A stretch of 64,000 bases of DNA from Paenibacillus agri (GTDB lineage: Bacteria > Bacillota > Bacilli > Paenibacillales > Paenibacillaceae). The notes below the pieces were generated by a model. It had not been told where the DNA came from. It saw nothing but the letters and a program-made list of their open reading frames with translations, and did no database searches. The translations under genes and the position numbers were made by a program. The stretch is from the NCBI RefSeq assembly GCF_013359945.1, contig NZ_JABWCS010000216.1:62001-126000 (forward strand). Reading direction: 5' to 3'. Shown piece by piece: positions 34,367 to 44,459 of the stretch (positions are counted from its first letter, which is position 1; every line of letters begins with the position of its first letter).

Positions 34367-35854
34367 TTAGACAAGTACAGTGGAGCCCATCAGGAATTTG
34401 TCAACTTCACGGGCCGCTGCGCGACCTTCGTTAATTGCCCATACCACGAGGCTTTGTCCACGACGCATATCACCCGCAGCAAATACTTTTTCCACGTTGG
34501 TGTTGAACTTGCCATAACGTGCCTTCACGTTCGTGCGGCGGTCTGTTTCCAAGTTCAACGCTTGAACCAGATCTTGTTCAGGTCCGTCAAAACCAATTGC
34601 GATCAGCGCCAGCTGAGCAGGATAAACCGCTTCTGTGCCAGGCACTGGCTGGTAGATTTTGCGTCCGGTCTCATCAACCATCCGGCGGATTTGCACAGTG
34701 TGCAGCTCCTTCAAATTCCCCTCTTCATCCCCAACAAACTTAGTCGTCATGATCGAGAACTCACGCGGATCATCGCCGAATACTGCTTTGGCTTCCTGTT
34801 GTGCATAATCAAGGGTATACACATTCGGGAACTGTGGCCAAGGGTTAGCAATCTGGTCACGCTCCAGTGGAGCCTTCTCATGCGTACCAAACTGGGTGAT
34901 GCTGTTACAGCCGTGGCGAAGCGATGTAGCAACACAGTCGGAACCAGTATCTCCGCCGCCCAGAACAACAACATCCTTGCCGGCAGCTGATACGAAGTTG
35001 CCATCTTCCAGATTGGAGCTCAGATAGCTCTTGATCGTTCCGTTCAGGTAATCCATTGCATACATAACGCCCTTCAGGTCACTGCCTTCGACGTTGAACT
35101 GACGCGCTTTGGTTGCTCCGCCGCAAAGTACTACTGCGTCGAACTCGTCCACCAGCTGTTGTGCCGGGATATCCTTACCAATCTCAGTGTTCACTACAAA
35201 GTTCACACCTTCAGCAGCAAGGAGATCCACACGACGCTGCACTACACGTTTATCCAGCTTCATAGTTGGAATACCGTAAGTCAGAAGTCCGCCGACACGA
35301 TCGCTGCGCTCGTATACCGTAACGGTATGTCCCGCTTTGTTCAACTGTGCTGCTGCTGCCAGACCTGCCGGACCAGAACCAACGATTGCAACGGTCTTGC
35401 CCGTACGTTTCTCCGGAGGTGTCGGTACCACCCAGCCCTCTTCAAAACCCTTGTCGATAATAGCTAGCTCAATAGTCTTGATCGTAACCGGCTGGCCAAT
35501 CAGGCCGACCGTACATGAGCCTTCACAAGGAGCTGGACAGATACTGCCGGTGAATTCAGGAAAATTATTCGTCTTGTGCAGGCGCTCCAGCGCTTCCCGC
35601 CACAACCCGCGATACACCAGATTATTCCATTCCGGAATCAGGTTGTGTACAGGACAACCTGAGGTTCCGCCAGCCATATCAATACCGGTATGACAATAAG
35701 GGGTTCCGCAATCCATGCAGCGTGCACCCTGTGTCCGAAGCTCGTCCTCGGATAAATGGTGGTGGAACTCCTCCCAATCTTTTACCCGCTGCTCAGGATC
35801 ACGATCACCTGGGAGCTGGCGTTTATACTCCATAAAACCTGTAGGTGTAGACAT
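34367..35854 (-). CDS. gltD: Glutamate synthase small subunit (NADPH-dependent)
   Basis: 495-residue beta subunit that passes electrons from NADPH to the large subunit for glutamate formation from glutamine and 2-oxoglutarate. The N-terminal cysteine cluster ([34 protein letters not shown]) binds the 4Fe-4S centres. The FAD site is [15 protein letters not shown] and the NADPH site is [11 protein letters not shown]. The large-subunit gene gltB is not upstream or downstream within the window, which is unusual because the two are normally adjacent. It may pair with a distant GltB. Confidence 0.93.
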   Translation of the reverse strand: MSTPTGFMEYKRQLPGDRDPEQRVKDWEEFHHHLSEDELRTQGARCMDCGTPYCHTGIDMAGGTSGCPVHNLIPEWNNLVYRGLWREALERLHKTNNFPEFTGSICPAPCEGSCTVGLIGQPVTIKTIELAIIDKGFEEGWVVPTPPEKRTGKTVAIVGSGPAGLAAAAQLNKAGHTVTVYERSDRVGGLLTYGIPTMKLDKRVVQRRVDLLAAEGVNFVVNTEIGKDIPAQQLVDEFDAVVLCGGATKARQFNVEGSDLKGVMYAMDYLNGTIKSYLSSNLEDGNFVSAAGKDVVVLGGGDTGSDCVATSLRHGCNSITQFGTHEKAPLERDQIANPWPQFPNVYTLDYAQQEAKAVFGDDPREFSIMTTKFVGDEEGNLKELHTVQIRRMVDETGRKIYQPVPGTEAVYPAQLALIAIGFDGPEQDLVQALNLETDRRTNVKARYGKFNTNVEKVFAAGDMRRGQSLVVWAINEGRAAAREVDKFLMGSTVLV

Positions 35855-36077
35855 GTTTACGTTTCCCCCATCCGTTCTCTTCGTGTTGATATCTATAGTT
35901 TATTGTAGCATACCTGTGGCTTAATGATGTCGTGAACAGTGCAACTTTAGTCCTGTGCATTCTATCGTTTAGCAATTTCTAATTTTAATAATATTAGCAT
36001 TCCAGACTTTTGCACTGTAATGGATTAATCTGCTGATTATTTGTACTATTTCACATGTTGTGTTAGAGAAAACGCTT

Positions 36078-36575
36078 TTACGCCAGCTCCGTACGTTCAT
36101 AAACTACAAAACGGTAATCATACGGATTCTTCTCATCTTTGATCCCCGGCGTACTGGAAACTTCCTTCCATTCATCCCAATTTACATCTGGAAAGAAGGT
36201 ATCCCCGGCAAAATCATGCTCTATGCGGGTCACGATCAGCTTGTCTGCATAAGGCAGCACGATTCGGTAAATCTCGGCTCCGCCGATGACCATCAACTCA
36301 TCCGTACGCTTCGCAGCTTGCAGTGCCTCCTCAAGTGTATGCACCACTTCAGCCCCTTCAGCAGTAAAGCTGTGATCTCTAGTCAGCACAATACTCGTTC
36401 TACCTTTCAGCGGCTTACCACCTAACGAATCCCATGTTTTGCGGCCCATCAGCATTGTTTTCCCCATCGTTTCGCTCTTAAAAAAAGCAAAATCCCGCGG
36501 CAAATGCCAGGGCATACTGTTATCCTTGCCGATCACACCTTTAATGTCCATGGCCCAGATCATGCTGATGCTCAT
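36078..36575 (-). CDS. folA: Dihydrofolate reductase
   Basis: 165 residues. It reduces dihydrofolate to tetrahydrofolate with NADPH. The N-terminal MIWAMDIKGVIGKDN, SMPWHLPRD with the catalytic acidic residue (Asp in LPRDFAFF), the NADPH contacts MGRKTWDSLG and MVIGGAEIYR, and DTFFPDV all match DHFR. ATG at 36575 has AAAGGAGAG upstream; earlier in-frame starts sit too close to the ribosome site. It follows thyA by 25 bases in the same direction, the usual pair that regenerates the folate consumed by thymidylate synthase. Confidence 0.95.
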   Translation of the reverse strand: MSISMIWAMDIKGVIGKDNSMPWHLPRDFAFFKSETMGKTMLMGRKTWDSLGGKPLKGRTSIVLTRDHSFTAEGAEVVHTLEEALQAAKRTDELMVIGGAEIYRIVLPYADKLIVTRIEHDFAGDTFFPDVNWDEWKEVSSTPGIKDEKNPYDYRFVVYERTELA

Positions 36576-36600
36576 TTCCATCTCTCCTTTCACTTCGATG

Positions 36601-37395
36601 TTAGATCGCTACCGGTGCCTTGATTCCCGGATGATGCTGATAGCCTTCAAACTCAAAGTCCTCAAAAACATAATCGAAAATACTGTCTGGTTTTCTGCGG
36701 ATTTTCAGCGTTGGCAACGGATATGGATCTCTTTGCAGCTGAGTTGCAACCTGTTCCAAGTGATTTGTATAAATATGCACATCCGCCCCCGACCAAATGA
36801 ACTCACCGACCTCCAGGCCGGTCTGCTGGGCGACCATGTGGGTCAGCAGTGCGTAGCTGGCAATATTGAATGGCAGACCAAGGAACGTGTCCACCGAACG
36901 CATGGTGAGCATACAGGACAGCTTTCCACCTGCTACATAGAACTGGAATACAAAGTGGCACGGCGGTAGCTTCATGTTCTCAATCTCGCCTACGTTCCAG
37001 GCACTAACGATGTGTCTGCGCGAGTCTGGGTTATTCTTAATCGCCTCGATGACATTCGTAATCTGGTCGATAAGCCGTCCATCTGCAGTCTCCCATGCTC
37101 GCCACTGCGAACCATAGACGGGCCCTAAATTGCCGTTCTCATCCGCCCATTCGTCCCAGATGGAGACACCGTTCTCTTTGAGATAAGAGATATTAGTTTC
37201 GCCTTTCAAGAACCATAGCAGCTCATGTACTACCGATTTCAAATGGATGCGCTTAGTCGTAACAAGCGGAAAGCCTTTACTAAGGTCAAACCGCAGCTGC
37301 CGTCCAAAAACAGACTTAGTACCTGTCCCTGTCCGGTCACTTTTTTCCACCCCGTTGTCCAAAACATCCTGAAGTAATTCCAAATAATTGCGCAA
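36601..37395 (-). CDS. thyA: Thymidylate synthase
   Basis: 264-residue ThyA that makes dTMP from dUMP and methylene-tetrahydrofolate. The catalytic cysteine region is [12 protein letters not shown]. Other family blocks are [16 protein letters not shown], the arginine-rich [29 protein letters not shown] and [11 protein letters not shown]. It is the first gene of the thyA-folA pair. Confidence 0.96.
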   Translation of the reverse strand: MRNYLELLQDVLDNGVEKSDRTGTGTKSVFGRQLRFDLSKGFPLVTTKRIHLKSVVHELLWFLKGETNISYLKENGVSIWDEWADENGNLGPVYGSQWRAWETADGRLIDQITNVIEAIKNNPDSRRHIVSAWNVGEIENMKLPPCHFVFQFYVAGGKLSCMLTMRSVDTFLGLPFNIASYALLTHMVAQQTGLEVGEFIWSGADVHIYTNHLEQVATQLQRDPYPLPTLKIRRKPDSIFDYVFEDFEFEGYQHHPGIKAPVAI

Positions 37396-37893
37396 AGTTT
37401 AACGCCCCTCTTCTTTGATGACATTACATATAAGGTTCTCTCATTTACTTTTGTTTAACCTTGAATATGCCTTTCGAGAAACGTAAAGCCACCCCTAAAG
37501 GAGCAGCTCTTCATTTCGTCCCGTTCTATTAGTTTACCACGACCTGATCCTGCTTGTAACTTGCCAAACTGTAGAAAACGAGAAAAACAGAACCGATTCG
37601 CTACCTATCCTGCTGGATTTTGAGAAAAGCTCTGAAGATAAAAGACGATCCGCTCCCCTTGTAACAACAGGTGCAGATCGCCCTTGCAGCTTCCTATACT
37701 CTTCATAAGAGGTCTCGCATATCGATCATGTTGATTACTGACCCGTTCAGGAGTGCCTGTGAGCTTCTTTTTGCCCAACATTCGGTTTAGGCCCACGTGC
37801 ACCTTTTAACGTCCGTGAGGAGGGTTCTGACGAGGCTTCAGGAGCGACCTAGGATAGATTAAATGAATCACATATAGATAAATTTGAATCACC
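37396..37893. other. Spacer upstream of thyA with a doubtful frame
   Basis: 498 bases. A minus-strand frame at 37605-37802 reads protein-like residues (LTGTPERVSNQHDRYARPL, GDLHLLLQGERIVFYLQS). Another frame immediately upstream gives RTLKGARGPKPNVGQK and shifts by one base into it at an A run near 37770. This may be a short frameshifted gene relic. No ribosome site or known family was found, so it is not called as a gene. Confidence 0.35.
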
Positions 37894-38834
37894 TTATTCA
37901 GTGATCTGTAGTTCAATCTTTTGTACGCCAGCATGTAAGCTTGCAAGGCCGCCTACCGGAAAAGTAATCATGGGAGAAGTATGTCCGAAGTCTACATCTG
38001 CTATAACGGGGAGGTGCCCAGCTCCTGTTTACTCTTGATTATTTTGGTCAGCAGCTCTCTTGTCATACCTGAACCCATTTGAAATCTGCCGATAGCGATA
38101 CCTTTTACCTGCTCAAAGTCCGGTTGATGAATAAGGGATTGCAAGTCCCGATCAAAGGTCACTGGCTGTGACTCATAATCATCCTCCAGGAAGAGGATAG
38201 CGTTTTCGAGACTCGTCATATACTCAGTTCCTTGCAGGAGATTCAAGGTACAGAGATTGCCACCGATAATTGTACCCTCCGCTTGACCTTCATTGATGAC
38301 ATATGGCTCTTCATTTTATATAAAATCGCGCTTCTCCTGATCCAAGTACCATTCATCGTCGCTCCAAAACTCCGCATGCTCCACAACCACTTCCTGATCC
38401 AGCAACATCATTTTATTGAAATACTCTATAGTGGAGTGTGGGCCTGAATAGGTAATCAGCCCGGTTTTAGTATAGATGGCATTACTAAGCGCAGTAATAT
38501 CAGAGTAGCCGCACAGGCGCTTCGGATGGGCTTGAATCAAAGAATAATCCAGGTAACGCAGTAGTTGATTGGCGTTAAACCCGCCGATGGTTGTTAGAAT
38601 GGCTTTAACTTTGTGGTCCAGGAAGGCCTCATGAAGGTCGGCAACCGGAGATTCAATCGATGAGGATACGAATTCATCAGCTTCAAGTGCATGCTTGGAG
38701 AATGAAACAGTGAAACCCAGCCGCTCAAGCTACTTTTTGGCCCCCTCTCTTTGCGCTGGTGCGATTAGAGACAAGCTTCTCGAAGGTGAAATAATGCGGA
38801 TTTCGTCCCCTGCTTTTAGCTTTTCCGCTCTTAT
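37894..38834 (-). pseudogene. Decayed S66 peptidase (LD-carboxypeptidase / MccF-like)
   Basis: About 313 codons. The N-terminal AEKLKAGDEIRIISPSRSLS is the S66 opening. CGYSDITALSNAIY, then TYSGPH and IIGGNLCTLNLLQG, are the family's central blocks, and the end reads DVDFGHTSPMITFPVGG. In-frame stops occur at TAG 38730-38732 and TAA 38316-38318. A frameshift near 38015 separates the last 40 codons, and the expected start codon reads ATA. The parent enzyme cleaves L,D-bonds in cell-wall peptides or degrades peptide-nucleotide antibiotics such as microcin C. Several independent lesions make loss of function secure. Confidence 0.85.
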
Positions 38835-39136
38835 GTTAATCCCATCCTTGTCATTAATAGTAGTCTATCTCCTCTTTTTGTACGTTTCCCCAGTATATCA
38901 TCTCATCTAAATTTTGGAAAAAAGATAAGATACATTATTTGCATGAATGAAGAGTACAGCTCGTACGCAAAATAAAATTTGTTCATCACATTAAGATTAC
39001 ACTCATCAAAGAGTGATGAAAAGCGATGCAATGGATGCGCTCCTAACTGAGGTTCAACACAAACAACCGGTGTAAACTTATACCGGCTTTTTTATTATCG
39101 AAGCAAAAATGATGAAATTGGAGAAGGTGAATTCAA
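38835..39136. other. Spacer with a terminator just before the alpha/beta hydrolase gene
   Basis: 302 bases. A 19-codon frame from 39015 (MKSDAMDALLTEVQHK...) ends inside the plus-strand terminator at 39069-39095, which lies only 42 bases before the next start codon. Either this ends a short transcript or it is a leader attenuator. Confidence 0.35.
39069..39095 (+). terminator. Terminator upstream of the alpha/beta hydrolase
   Basis: CCGGTGTA, short loop, TATACCGG, then CTTTTTTATT on the plus strand. The ribosome site GGAGAAGGTG of the hydrolase gene begins about 25 bases later. Confidence 0.7.
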
Positions 39137-39907
39137 ATGCCCCACACCCTTATAAACGGATATAACATGCACTTTAAGGATTGCGGAAAAGGAACAGCGA
39201 TCATATTCATCCATCCTCCGGTATTGACAAGCTTGAACTTTCAATATCAGATGAAATTGTCGGCGAATTTCCGAACGCTCGCTTTTGATATCCGGGGTCA
39301 CGGACAGAGTGAAGCTTCCAGGAAAGAGATTACTTATCCGTTAATTACCCAGGATATCAGAGAGTTAATGAATCGGTTGAAGATAGAAAAAGCATTTATT
39401 TGCGGATACTCTACCGGCGGCTCGGTGGTGCTCGATTTTCTGTTGACCTGCCCTGAACGAGCACTTGGCGGCATTGTAATTGGTGGGATGTCGGAAGTTA
39501 GTGACAAGAAGTTAAGGAACAAAATATCGCGCGGGCGCTTCTTCTCTCAAATCGGCGCAGTTGGTGTAATTGCATTCTCTACTGCTTGGTCTCAAGGGAA
39601 ACTCAAGCTGTCTTTGATACGGTCATTGTTTAACGATGCTAGAAAAGCAAACGCTAAAAATGCTGAACAATATTATCAATACAGCCTGGATTATAACTGT
39701 ACGGCACAATTGGGAAAGATACAACAACCTGTCTTGTTGGTTTACGGTGAGAAGGATACACTGTTTCATCCTTACGCGAAGCTGCTGAAAGAACGACTAC
39801 CTAAGAGTGAACTGGTTTTTATCAAAAATTCCAAACACCAAATTCCAACCAAAGCAGCGGATGAATTGAACGAACTGATCGAGTTGTTTATTTTGACAAA
39901 AGGTTAA
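39137..39907 (+). CDS. Alpha/beta hydrolase
   Basis: 256 residues, no signal peptide. The nucleophile elbow is CGYSTGGSVVLDF (Ser about 96), AFDIRGHGQSEA gives the family's DxRGxGxS turn, VYGEKDTLF holds the acid and KNSKHQIP the catalytic His. It resembles RsbQ/haloperoxidase-like hydrolases. GGAGAAGGTG precedes ATG at 39137. The last 20 bases overlap the 3' end of the convergent lipoprotein gene. The substrate is unknown. Confidence 0.87.
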   Translation: MPHTLINGYNMHFKDCGKGTAIIFIHPPVLTSLNFQYQMKLSANFRTLAFDIRGHGQSEASRKEITYPLITQDIRELMNRLKIEKAFICGYSTGGSVVLDFLLTCPERALGGIVIGGMSEVSDKKLRNKISRGRFFSQIGAVGVIAFSTAWSQGKLKLSLIRSLFNDARKANAKNAEQYYQYSLDYNCTAQLGKIQQPVLLVYGEKDTLFHPYAKLLKERLPKSELVFIKNSKHQIPTKAADELNELIELFILTKG

Positions 39908-41477
39908 GCAAATAAGCTTTTAAATCGACCATTCGTAAAAATTCTGGTTTTTGATCCGTTCCACTGATAATCAAAGGAACAAGCGATTCCATTTTGCGAA
40001 TGGAACCGTGACCGCCTCCGCCCTTATGGGTTGGTGAGCTGTTGCCCGCCGCCAATTCATATCCCGGCTTTGCCGTGACAATCAAAAATTCGCCTGGGTG
40101 TGAATGGAGCGCCCCTGACAAGCGTTTAAGAGCATCGGGATACTGATCGTAAGCCAATGAATGAGCGGACGCTTTCACCGTTAAATCCAATACCGCTTCA
40201 TCCTGTTCAACCGTCCATGATTGTTTGTAAGAATCGGTCAGGTTACCGCCTGCTTTATACTTGAGCTGTTTCCCTGTTGATCCCTGAATGGCGTGAATCC
40301 ATTCCTTTTCCTTCCAGGCAACAAAATCAATGCGTGCATCGTTTTTTAATAAGTCTGCCACATCTCTCAGAGAACGATCCGCTTTCAACGAATATACATA
40401 GGCCATCGTTTCATTGATTGCAAGAATGATCTCTGTCTCCTTCGTGACAGCTTCTCCCGGACGCAAAACTTTAGCATCGCTGAACAAAGCAGAGAGGTCA
40501 ATTACCGGATTTTGTTCAGCCGGCAGTATTGGCGTCATTCCGCTGTCCCCTGCAATGATAATAACAGCATCATGCAAAGCTTTTTCCGGGGACTCGAATG
40601 CCAGCAGTAAAGATTGAAGCTGCTGATCGAACATTTTGACCCCACGAAGTCCCGTTGGACCTTTCTTATGTAATTCCTGGTCTAATTCTGGTAAATAGAC
40701 AAACAAAAAATCCGGCAATTTATCAGTTTGAATCAAATATTTTACGGCCTCAATAGCGAAATCATTATTGATGCCCATCCGCTTCGTTAGACCATCCGGC
40801 AACTTTTTAACTCCTTGAAACGGATTAGATAATGAACCCAGCGACAAAAAATCCGGCCCTTTCACATGAATTTCTTTCGGTAAAGAAGTAGGCCCATGAA
40901 TCAAAAAAGGTAACGACAACTTATGAGCCGATGCCCCCCTGTAAATCAGGCCGTTTATCGAACCAGACTTTAGCCCTTTCCGGGCTAAGTCCTCATAAAT
41001 CGTAGGTATCTTCCTGTTTAAATGGCTCCCATTCAAATGAATCAGTGCATCGGTCAAAACCGGATTAACTCCGTGTAGGAGCACTTCCATCGGTCCACTT
41101 CCGTAACTGATCAATTTCTTGGTGTCCGCAGAATACCAAGTCAGACCCGGCACACGGTGAATATCAGTGTACGCTCCGGTGAGGAGCGAGCTGTCGATCG
41201 TGACGGACATGGTCGGAAAAGAACTGACCAGGTCTTTGTAGTATTGTCCGTGTTCGATCAGGAATTTTAATGCGGGAAGCTCCTGTTTGCGAATTCCCTG
41301 ATCAATCGCTTGGTACATTAAAGAGTCAACCATCAGAAAAATGACTTTCTTTGTCTTCCCACCATCAGCGGACTTTATCCGCAGCAAATCTTGTTCTTTA
41401 GGTTTTGAGTTCTGGCACCCGGTAGCTATGATCAATATAAAGATCAAAGGCAAAATCCATATCCATTTTTTCCTCAT
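39888..41477 (-). CDS. Alkaline phosphatase superfamily lipoprotein (nucleotide pyrophosphatase/phosphodiesterase-like)
   Basis: 529 residues. The lipoprotein signal ends at IATGC, so the enzyme sits on the outer face of the membrane. The phosphatase core shows KKVIFLMVDSLMYQ with the metal aspartate, FPTMSVTIDSSLLTG with the nucleophilic threonine or serine, VYLPELDQELHKKG and IIAGDSGMTPI (metal ligands), and GGGHGSIRKMESLVPLIISG at the C-terminus, which carries the last histidine. This is the type I phosphodiesterase/nucleotide pyrophosphatase layout. It probably hydrolyses phosphodiesters or phospholipid or teichoic precursors outside the cell. Confidence 0.87.
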   Translation of the reverse strand: MRKKWIWILPLIFILIIATGCQNSKPKEQDLLRIKSADGGKTKKVIFLMVDSLMYQAIDQGIRKQELPALKFLIEHGQYYKDLVSSFPTMSVTIDSSLLTGAYTDIHRVPGLTWYSADTKKLISYGSGPMEVLLHGVNPVLTDALIHLNGSHLNRKIPTIYEDLARKGLKSGSINGLIYRGASAHKLSLPFLIHGPTSLPKEIHVKGPDFLSLGSLSNPFQGVKKLPDGLTKRMGINNDFAIEAVKYLIQTDKLPDFLFVYLPELDQELHKKGPTGLRGVKMFDQQLQSLLLAFESPEKALHDAVIIIAGDSGMTPILPAEQNPVIDLSALFSDAKVLRPGEAVTKETEIILAINETMAYVYSLKADRSLRDVADLLKNDARIDFVAWKEKEWIHAIQGSTGKQLKYKAGGNLTDSYKQSWTVEQDEAVLDLTVKASAHSLAYDQYPDALKRLSGALHSHPGEFLIVTAKPGYELAAGNSSPTHKGGGGHGSIRKMESLVPLIISGTDQKPEFLRMVDLKAYLLNLLSK

Positions 41478-41602
41478 CACAGTTCACCCACTTTATGTAC
41501 ATTGTGTCTTGAAAATCTTGGGTTTATTCCAGGTTTTTTTTGCCATTATGAAAACAACCGCTCACACAGTGTGCCATTCCGTCTATTTTGGTAAACAAAA
41601 AA

Positions 41603-41637
41603 AGAGAGTGCAGCCGCAATCTGCGACTCCACTCTCT
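41603..41637 (-). terminator. Terminator of the pdh operon
   Basis: On the minus strand AGAGAGTG ... CACTCTCT with an inner CGCA / TGCG stem is followed by TTTTTTTG. It is 35 bases past the lpdA stop. Confidence 0.85.
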
Positions 41638-41671
41638 TTGAACGGCCTGACATGCAAGCCTGTATTATATA

Positions 41672-43084
41672 CTATTTCAAAACGTGAATCGGGTGACCTT
41701 CTACCAGTTCAGCTGCTTCCATGACGATTTCGCCAAGGGTTGGGTGAGCGTGGATAGTCAGAGCGATATCTTCAAGCGTAGCGCCCATTTCAATAGCCAG
41801 ACCCAGCTCAGCAATCAGGTTAGAAGCTTCGATACCGACGATTTGCGCGCCGAGTACAAGGTTGTTCTCGCTGTTAGCTACAATCTTGATGAAGCCTTCT
41901 GCACCGTTCAGGGAGACTGCACGTCCATTACCCGCGAACGGGAACTTGCCGCTCTTCACTTTGTAGCCTTTATCCTTAGCTTCTTTCTCAGTCAAGCCAA
42001 CGCTGGAGCACTCAGGATCTGTGAAGACAACAGCCGGAATGACTTTGTAGTCAACCACGGAAGTGTGTCCTGCGATCGCTTCTGCAGCAACTTTACCTTC
42101 GTAAGAAGCTTTGTGAGCCAGAGCCAGACCAGGAACAATGTCCCCGATAGCGAAGATGTGTGGAATGTTAGTGCGTCCTTGGTGGTCAACTTTGATCAGA
42201 CCGCGCTCGTCAAGCTCAACGCCGATAAGGTCCAGACCAAGCTCACCATCCGTGTTTGGACGACGGCCAACGGTAACAAGCAAGTAGTCCGCAGTAACTT
42301 CTTTGGACTCACCGTTCACGGAGTACTTCACAGTAACTTCCTTGTCGTTTTGTACAGCACTCTCAGCTTTAGCATTAGTAACGATCTCGATGCCAGTCTT
42401 CGCCATGTTCTTGGCTACCAGACGAGTCATGTCTTTGTCGAAGCCAGGAAGAACAGTATCCAGACCTTCGATGATGGTTACTTTAGTACCGAATTTAGAG
42501 TACATTTGACCCAGCTCAGCACCGATGTAGCCGCCGCCGATAACGATCAGGCTCTTCGGAATTTCCGGAAGCTCAAGCGCTTCAGTGGAGGACAAGATAC
42601 GTCCGCCGAACGGGAATGGTTTGAGTTCAATTGGACGGGAACCTGTAGCAATGATGCAGTTCTTGAAACGGTAACGCGGAGATTCGTGATCGTTGAATAC
42701 CCGTGCTTCTGTTTCGCTGATGAACATGCATTCACCGTTGAAGATTTCGATTTTGTTGCCCTTCAAGAGACTAGTCACGCCGCTAGTCATTTGCTTAACG
42801 ACTTTGTTCTTGAACTCTTGAGTTTTAGAGAAATCCACTTTAACGTTATCAGCAGTTACACCATAAACGTCAGCATGTTGTGCAGACTCGTATGAGTGAG
42901 CTGCAGCGATCAGTGCTTTGGACGGAATACAACCACGGTTCAAACATACGCCGCCGAGTTCCGATTTATCTACGATAAGCACTTTTTGACCAAGCTGAGC
43001 AGCACGAATAGCTGCTACATATCCGCCGGGACCTGCACCAATGACCAATGTATCAATATCGAGTGAAGCGTCTCCCACTACCAT
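41672..43084 (-). CDS. lpdA: Dihydrolipoyl dehydrogenase (E3 of pyruvate dehydrogenase)
   Basis: 470-residue FAD flavoprotein. VIGAGPGGYVAAIRAAQLG binds FAD and GGVCLNRGCIPSKAL carries the redox-active disulfide. VIGGGYIGAELGQ binds NAD, and the C-terminal HAHPTLGEIVMEAAE gives the catalytic His-Glu pair. It reoxidises dihydrolipoamide on E2. It is the last gene of the pdh operon, 4 bases after pdhC, with GGAGGTG upstream. Confidence 0.96.
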   Translation of the reverse strand: MVVGDASLDIDTLVIGAGPGGYVAAIRAAQLGQKVLIVDKSELGGVCLNRGCIPSKALIAAAHSYESAQHADVYGVTADNVKVDFSKTQEFKNKVVKQMTSGVTSLLKGNKIEIFNGECMFISETEARVFNDHESPRYRFKNCIIATGSRPIELKPFPFGGRILSSTEALELPEIPKSLIVIGGGYIGAELGQMYSKFGTKVTIIEGLDTVLPGFDKDMTRLVAKNMAKTGIEIVTNAKAESAVQNDKEVTVKYSVNGESKEVTADYLLVTVGRRPNTDGELGLDLIGVELDERGLIKVDHQGRTNIPHIFAIGDIVPGLALAHKASYEGKVAAEAIAGHTSVVDYKVIPAVVFTDPECSSVGLTEKEAKDKGYKVKSGKFPFAGNGRAVSLNGAEGFIKIVANSENNLVLGAQIVGIEASNLIAELGLAIEMGATLEDIALTIHAHPTLGEIVMEAAELVEGHPIHVLK

Positions 43085-43088
43085 ATTA

Positions 43089-44411
43089 TTACACCTCCAT
43101 AACTAGCATATCAGGATTAGCAAGCAATGTTTTAATGTAGTTCATGAAATTCTGTGCTGTTGCGCCATCGATAATACGGTGGTCAAAGCTCAGGGACAAT
43201 GCCATTACAGGAGCAGCTACGATTTCACCGTTCTTAACAACTGGTTTCTCAGTGATACGGCCTGTACCCAGGATCGCAACTTCAGGGAAGTTGATGATTG
43301 GAGTAAAGAACATACCGCCTGCGGAACCGATGTTGGAGATCGAGATGGTGCTGCCTTTCATTTCGTTCGGAGTCAGCTTGCCTTCACGACCACGCAGTGC
43401 AAGGTCACTAATGGCGCTAGCAATCATCCAGATGCTCTTACGGTCAGCATCTTTGATAACTGGAACGATCAAGCCGTTATCAGTATCAGTTGCGATACCC
43501 ACGTTGTAGTATTTCTTGTAGACAATTTCGTTGGACTCTTCGTCAATAGAAGCGTTAAGCGCAGGGAATTGACGGGAAGCTGCAACGAGTGCCTTCACGA
43601 TGAACGGAAGGTAAGTTACCTTCACGCCTTTTTTCTCAGCTACAGGTTTCATGCGGGCACGGAATGCTACCAGTTCAGTTACGTCTACTTCGTCCATGAT
43701 CGTAACGTGTGGTGCAGTGTAAGCCGATTTAACCATAGCGTTCGAGATGGCTTTGCGGATACCTTTGAATGGTACGCGCTCTTCTTCCAGGCTCACGTTG
43801 CCTGCAGAAGCTGCTGCTGCCGGAGCAGCTTTCTCTTCAGTCTTAGGCGCTTCAGCAGAAGCTGCTGCTGCCGGTGCTGCTACAGAACCACCGTTTTGGA
43901 AGGCTTCAACATCCTCACGAGTGATTTTTCCGCCTTTACCAGTGCCATTGACTTTAGAGATGTCAACGCCTTGTTCACGAGCAAACTTGCGTACGCTTGG
44001 TGTAGCCAGAACATCACGGTCTGGAGCTGGTACAGCTGCAGGAGCTGCTCCGCCTTCTTTAGCATCAGCAGGGCTGCTTGCTGCAGGAGAAGAAGTTGTA
44101 TCAGCGCTACCTTTTGCTGCGTCAGCTTCTTGGGAGTGCGCTTCTGCATTTCCATCATCCGGGATATCGCCTTCAGCATCGATTACAGCTACAGTTTGGC
44201 CTACGTGGAACACGTCGCCGTCTTTAGCCAATACTTCGAGAACGGTACCGTTAACCGGACAAGGAACTTCAACAACCGCCTTGTCGTTTTGTACTTCCAT
44301 AATGATATCTTCATCGGTTACTTTGTCGCCGACTTTGATAAGCACTTTGATGATTTCGCCTTCATGCAATCCTTCGCCCAGCTCAGGGAACGGGTAATTA
44401 TATTTAGCCAC
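43089..44411 (-). CDS. pdhC: Dihydrolipoamide acetyltransferase (E2)
   Basis: 440 residues. One N-terminal lipoyl domain has the lipoylated lysine in VQNDKAVVE. An Ala/Pro linker, the E1/E3-binding domain [19 protein letters not shown] and a second Ala-rich linker follow. The catalytic core ends in [15 protein letters not shown] with the HxxxDG motif. GTG at 44411 is preferred to TTG at 44417 because AAGGAGG is then 9 bases away. It forms the core of the pyruvate dehydrogenase complex and transfers acetyl to CoA. Confidence 0.95.
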   Translation of the reverse strand: MAKYNYPFPELGEGLHEGEIIKVLIKVGDKVTDEDIIMEVQNDKAVVEVPCPVNGTVLEVLAKDGDVFHVGQTVAVIDAEGDIPDDGNAEAHSQEADAAKGSADTTSSPAASSPADAKEGGAAPAAVPAPDRDVLATPSVRKFAREQGVDISKVNGTGKGGKITREDVEAFQNGGSVAAPAAAASAEAPKTEEKAAPAAAASAGNVSLEEERVPFKGIRKAISNAMVKSAYTAPHVTIMDEVDVTELVAFRARMKPVAEKKGVKVTYLPFIVKALVAASRQFPALNASIDEESNEIVYKKYYNVGIATDTDNGLIVPVIKDADRKSIWMIASAISDLALRGREGKLTPNEMKGSTISISNIGSAGGMFFTPIINFPEVAILGTGRITEKPVVKNGEIVAAPVMALSLSFDHRIIDGATAQNFMNYIKTLLANPDMLVMEV

Positions 44412-44459
44412 GTTCAAGTACCTCCTTATGGTAATAGAATGTCGTGATGAGTGTTTATA

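Noticed and set aside
37605-37802. 65-codon minus-strand frame upstream of thyA
   Set aside because: Protein-like composition, but there is no ribosome site, no known family, and an apparent frameshift at its start. It is noted only as a possible relic.
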